Below are positions 7,508 through 10,582 of a stretch of DNA of 10,582 nucleotides, piece after piece. How positions within the stretch are numbered: position 1 is the stretch's first letter; the number at the start of each line of letters is the position of its first letter. Under the pieces are notes generated by a model. It did no database searches and was not told the DNA's origin. It worked only from the letters and a program-made list of their open reading frames with translations. Source of the DNA: Acidobacteriota bacterium. GTDB taxonomy: Bacteria; Acidobacteriota; Terriglobia; UBA7540. Made by a program: the position numbers and the translations under genes. Location of the stretch: NCBI GenBank assembly GCA_021827245.1, contig JAKAWN010000227.1:1-10582 (forward strand), written 5' to 3'.

Positions 7508-8523
7508 GAGTCACCCAGCATGGCCCACAATATGTAAAACTCTGCAGGTTCGCGTCTTCGCAGCAAGCGAGCTTTAAGGGGGCGCAAGGCCCAGCCCATG
7601 CCATACCATGGTTTCAACTGCTTCCACTCGATGCCACATGCACTGGCCATTTCAATAAGAGCGTCTGGCGTCAGATATTCCCGGCTTCGTACACTATCTG
7701 ACCGGAAGCCATACTCGCATTGGAATGACAGGTGTTTTTCTTCAAGCATTTTTTGTCCACTTTCCTCGTTCCGGTAAAAAGGAGAATCGATAATCAGCAC
7801 GTGCCCAGGTCGGCGCAAACAGCGCAGGGTCTCCTGCAGGGTCTGAGCGTAGTTCTCCGAATAATGGAACGAGGAATTGAAGACGGCAACGTCAAATTGC
7901 CCGCCGTCAAAAGGTAACCGATCCATTTCTGCCTGAAACAATTCAAAGGGGTGTTTCAAAAAGTCGAAGTAGTGGTGCGCTGCGCCCAGTCCGTCCAGAT
8001 TGTTTGCGAGCAAATCTACCGCGACGGGGCGGTGCCCTCGAAGTGCAAGTCGGTAGCTCAACCAGCAGTTTCCGGCTCCGACATCCAATATGTCCAAACC
8101 ATCTTTATACCGGTACTCAAGCCACGGCAGGATACGCTGATAGAAGAAACGAAAACTTCGTGAGCGAATCTTCCATTGCCAGTTATTGCGTCCGGTTACG
8201 TCCCTGTAGGGAAGCTCCAGGTAAAAGCGTGCGCCCGGTGCTCCCCGTCCTTCACGGAGCCTGATCGTTTCGTACTCGATCATGAACCGCTGAAAGCGGT
8301 CCTCGCGTGTTGGCGTAAGCGCCTTCCAGATACTGCCGTCCTGGACAAACGTGAATCCGCAGTAAGGACAGGATGGTTTCCGCAAAACAGGTTGTGCGAG
8401 CACCATCGATCGTTCCGAGTGGCCGCAGACAGGACAACGAAGACGTACGGATGGTTCAGTTTCAGTCTCGACCTTCGCAGATTCATATGCTGCCTCGGCT
8501 ATTTGCACAGGATTATCTTTCAT
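7504..8523 (-). CDS. SAM methyltransferase with N-terminal zinc ribbon
   Basis: The 339-residue protein begins with a two-part zinc ribbon: CPVC (Cys30, Cys33) and CPYC (Cys52, Cys55). A linker rich in Arg and aromatic residues follows (75-140), then a class I methyltransferase domain: motif I ILDVGAGNCWLSYRLALRG (145-163), acidic Asp170 in VAVDLLANNL, FDVAVFNSSFHYSENY (210-225) and PGHVLIIDSPFY (239-250). The C-terminal segment (about 300-339) holds YGMGWALRPLKARLLRR, a basic stretch that may contact membrane or substrate. Zinc-ribbon methyltransferases of this shape occur in natural-product and cell-surface glycan clusters; the acceptor is unknown. The ATG at 8523 is well supported: GAGAGGA lies 7 bases upstream, and the codon overlaps the TGA of the next methyltransferase as ATGA. 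Its own stop overlaps the radical SAM start. Confidence 0.87.
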   Translation of the reverse strand: MKDNPVQIAEAAYESAKVETETEPSVRLRCPVCGHSERSMVLAQPVLRKPSCPYCGFTFVQDGSIWKALTPTREDRFQRFMIEYETIRLREGRGAPGARFYLELPYRDVTGRNNWQWKIRSRSFRFFYQRILPWLEYRYKDGLDILDVGAGNCWLSYRLALRGHRPVAVDLLANNLDGLGAAHHYFDFLKHPFELFQAEMDRLPFDGGQFDVAVFNSSFHYSENYAQTLQETLRCLRRPGHVLIIDSPFYRNEESGQKMLEEKHLSFQCEYGFRSDSVRSREYLTPDALIEMASACGIEWKQLKPWYGMGWALRPLKARLLRRREPAEFYILWAMLGDS

Positions 8524-9344
8524 CTTACAGTCCTCTCAAAGGTAAGAAGCATGTGGTCCGCCGTCGCCCGCAACCCCGGGCATCCGCCGAGCCAGGGATC
8601 GATTTCAGACGCAAAACAAAACAAGTTCGGGTATTTCGTCGCGACAGATTCCAGATACGATGGCGGGACCAGGACGCCCACACCTTTCCAGTCCACCAGT
8701 CTGAAGTATGGGGAAAACACTTTTCTCAAGTGTCGTAACGGGTGATACCAGACAGTGGTTTCGGAGCGGGCACTTAAAACGGCTGAGCGGCCTCCGCACC
8801 TGAACCGCCGCACTGCCTTGGGGACGTCACCTCGCGAAAGATACCAGAAGGTTTCCCAGAGGCAGAGGCGCCCGAACAGGCACAAGAGCATTTTGCTCCG
8901 TTCTTTTACCAAATGAGCCAAGTCATACGCCAGCAAAGAAAGATCAGGATTGCAGTTAAGCCCCGCGAAGTTTGACAAAACTCCATCAAAAGGCCCTTCG
9001 TTCCATAGTGTTCCGATCCGCTCATTGGCCAGCACTCTGAAATCAACCGTGGCCAATACAGAGGCGAGCTGCGCCCGCTGCCGTGCAACGGCAACCATGC
9101 GCTGAGCCGAATCGCACGCTGTGACATGTACACCTCGCTTTGCCAGGTGCAAGGCGTCGACGCCGGTCCCACAATTGATTTCAAGCACGCGCTGCCCCGG
9201 CGTGAAAGTCCGGTCAATTTCCTTCCATACCGACTTGCGCTGCGCCAGACCAATGACGGAATCTGTAAAGCTGGCATCATAAACCCCGGCGACCTCGTTG
9301 AAGGCTTCTGTTGCAGTCATCGCTTTTTCGGAAAGGACCGTCAT
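8520..9344 (-). CDS. Class I SAM-dependent methyltransferase
   Basis: This 274-residue protein has a class I methyltransferase core. AFNEVAGVYDASF (14-26) is the usual N-terminal helix, motif I is VLEINCGTGVDALHLAKRG (53-71), CDSAQRMVAVARQ (77-89) contains the ribose-binding Asp78, and FDGVLSNFAGLNC (119-131) follows. The second half (about 155-274) has many Trp, Phe, Arg and Cys, with RFRCGGRSAVL and WYHPLRHLRKVFSPYF. It may be the substrate pocket, and I do not recognise a named family. The reaction is methyl transfer from SAM to an unknown acceptor. The start is ATG at 9344; a TTG one codon upstream (9347) is slightly better placed behind GAGG, so the exact first codon is uncertain. It starts 6 bases after the preceding radical SAM gene and its stop overlaps the next start (ATGA). 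Confidence 0.85.
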   Translation of the reverse strand: MTVLSEKAMTATEAFNEVAGVYDASFTDSVIGLAQRKSVWKEIDRTFTPGQRVLEINCGTGVDALHLAKRGVHVTACDSAQRMVAVARQRAQLASVLATVDFRVLANERIGTLWNEGPFDGVLSNFAGLNCNPDLSLLAYDLAHLVKERSKMLLCLFGRLCLWETFWYLSRGDVPKAVRRFRCGGRSAVLSARSETTVWYHPLRHLRKVFSPYFRLVDWKGVGVLVPPSYLESVATKYPNLFCFASEIDPWLGGCPGLRATADHMLLTFERTVR

Positions 9345-9350
9345 CAATCG

Positions 9351-10582
9351 TTACGCCTCAACTTCTGCAAAAGAAATCTTCATCTCCGCGCGCGCTCTTT
9401 CGATTTGCTTTTGAAGGCCAGGCAAACCGGAACGAGCGTCTGGAGCGTCTGAGCACGACAGCTTGTGGACTTCAACCTCAGAGCGCAAAAGCTCGTCCAC
9501 GCTTCGATAAAAACGGCGGGAATGCCTTCCCCGGATTCTGAAGTCGCGGTCAGAACCTTTGGCCCACTCCCTGAAGGCGGTCACGCGGTCCGCCACCTTT
9601 TCGAAATACGGCGTTCCACGGATCGGGTAGGCGACGGTGGTGAGAAAGACATCGGGATTGGTCAATTTGACATGATCAATGGTGGCTTCAATGTCAGCCA
9701 ATTCCTCGCCTTCATAACCCCACATCAAGAACATGCCTGTCTGGATACCACTGGCTTTGCACAACTGCACGGCAGACTGGACCTGTTCCACGGAAACGCC
9801 ACGATGCATGGCGTCCAGGATCCTTTGCGAGCCGCTTTCCGAACCAATCCAGATGCGGAAGCAACCCAACTCTGCAAGGAGCGCAACAATGCGGGGATTC
9901 AGTCGGTCGGCACGCGAAATGCATTCGAAAGGAATCCTGAGGCCGCGACGCTTCATCTCAACCGCGTATTGGAGCAACCATCCGTGATGGATGGTGAAAA
10001 CGTCGTCGGCCATCCAGACGATGTCCGGACTGTAACGATCGAGAATCCATTCAACTTCATCGACAACGGAGACAGGTTTTCGCCGGCGGTGAGTACGGCC
10101 ATATACGGCATGGCTGCACCATTGGCAATCGTAGGGACATCCTCGCGCGGTGATCAAGGACACCGAGCCCGCACCATGATGTTCGCGCCAGGAATTGAGG
10201 TATCGTTCGATGGGAACCAACTCCCGGCTGGGCCAGGGTTGCGCGTCGATATCGGGAATCTGCTCACGAGGCGGTGTGCGGAGGACACTGCCATCTTGTC
10301 CTCGAAAAGCGATACCATTGACGTTGCCCAAGAGATGGAGTGACCCGCCCTTCAGGATTGGCACTAACTCTTCGAGGGTGACCTCTCCTTCACCAATGAC
10401 AACCACGTCCGCGCCGGCGGTGAGGTACTCTTCAATGTAGGAAGCTGGCTCCGGGCCGCCGACAACGATCTGCCAACCAGCTTCTTTTGCCGCCTGAAGA
10501 ATTCTGACTACGCTTGCACGCGTCATAAGATTTGCGTAAACACCCAGGATGGCGGGTTCGCCACTTCGCAGAACTTTCAACA
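9351..10582 (-). CDS. Cobalamin-binding-type radical SAM enzyme, 5' end outside the window
   Basis: The 409 codons seen end in TAA at 9351-9353; the reading frame is open to the right edge. Counting from the first complete codon, residues 1-80 are the second half of a B12-binding-type domain (VVGGPEPASYIEEYLTAGAD and VVVIGEGEVTLEELV), so its first 60-80 residues, including any DXHXXG motif, lie beyond the window. The radical SAM domain carries RGCPYDCQWC with Cys148, Cys152 and Cys155, then VWMADDVFTIH, FECISRADRLNP and IGSESGSQRILDAMHRG, all typical of cobalamin-type radical SAM enzymes. The C-terminal tail ends in a charged helix (QKQIERARAEMK). It shares domain type, but only limited similarity, with the gene at 6044-7507, so it is a paralogue in a separate role rather than a recent duplicate. 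Likely a methylation or carbon-skeleton reaction on an unknown substrate. Confidence 0.87.
   Translation of the reverse strand, partial: LKVLRSGEPAILGVYANLMTRASVVRILQAAKEAGWQIVVGGPEPASYIEEYLTAGADVVVIGEGEVTLEELVPILKGGSLHLLGNVNGIAFRGQDGSVLRTPPREQIPDIDAQPWPSRELVPIERYLNSWREHHGAGSVSLITARGCPYDCQWCSHAVYGRTHRRRKPVSVVDEVEWILDRYSPDIVWMADDVFTIHHGWLLQYAVEMKRRGLRIPFECISRADRLNPRIVALLAELGCFRIWIGSESGSQRILDAMHRGVSVEQVQSAVQLCKASGIQTGMFLMWGYEGEELADIEATIDHVKLTNPDVFLTTVAYPIRGTPYFEKVADRVTAFREWAKGSDRDFRIRGRHSRRFYRSVDELLRSEVEVHKLSCSDAPDARSGLPGLQKQIERARAEMKISFAEVEA

Noticed and set aside
9465..10343. A 292-codon plus-strand reading frame.
   Set aside because: It is antisense to the radical SAM gene at 9351-10582, which has clear catalytic motifs; the plus-strand translation shows no known motif, so it is a shadow frame.

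Overview
The window looks like a piece of chromosome from an environmental Gram-negative bacterium of roughly balanced base composition. It encodes a beta-barrel outer membrane protein, an exported copper protein and the remains of a c-type cytochrome, which points to a respiratory, metal-using lifestyle. A Nitrospirota-like or similar phylum is possible, but the sequence alone does not settle this and I hold it only as a weak guess.

Layout: almost everything is on the minus strand, so reading order runs from high to low coordinates. First comes a tight seven-gene block (10582 down to 2963): a cobalamin-type radical SAM enzyme cut by the window edge, a class I SAM methyltransferase, a zinc-ribbon SAM methyltransferase, a second cobalamin-type radical SAM enzyme, a third SAM methyltransferase, an amidohydrolase, and a radical SAM enzyme with a SPASM/Twitch-like C-terminal cysteine cluster. 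Four of the six junctions are 4-base stop/start overlaps (three ATGA, one GTGA); the other two gaps are 6 and 20 bases. This is almost certainly one co-translated operon. After a 149-base gap with a hairpin and an 8-base direct repeat come two envelope genes with good ribosome binding sites: a coiled-coil plus beta-barrel porin-like protein and an exported amicyanin-like cupredoxin. At the left end, on the plus strand and convergent to these, is a 59-codon remnant of a cytochrome c without its CXXCH heme-attachment site.

How the genes may work together: three radical SAM enzymes (two with a cobalamin-binding-type N-terminal domain), three methyltransferases and a zinc-type amidohydrolase, without any visible NRPS, PKS, terpene or RiPP precursor gene in the window, look like part of a tailoring or biosynthetic pathway for a small molecule or a modified cofactor/lipid. 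The product cannot be named from the sequence. The cluster continues past the right edge, so the scaffold-forming enzyme or precursor may lie there. The porin and cupredoxin probably form a separate copper- or redox-related periplasmic/outer membrane unit.
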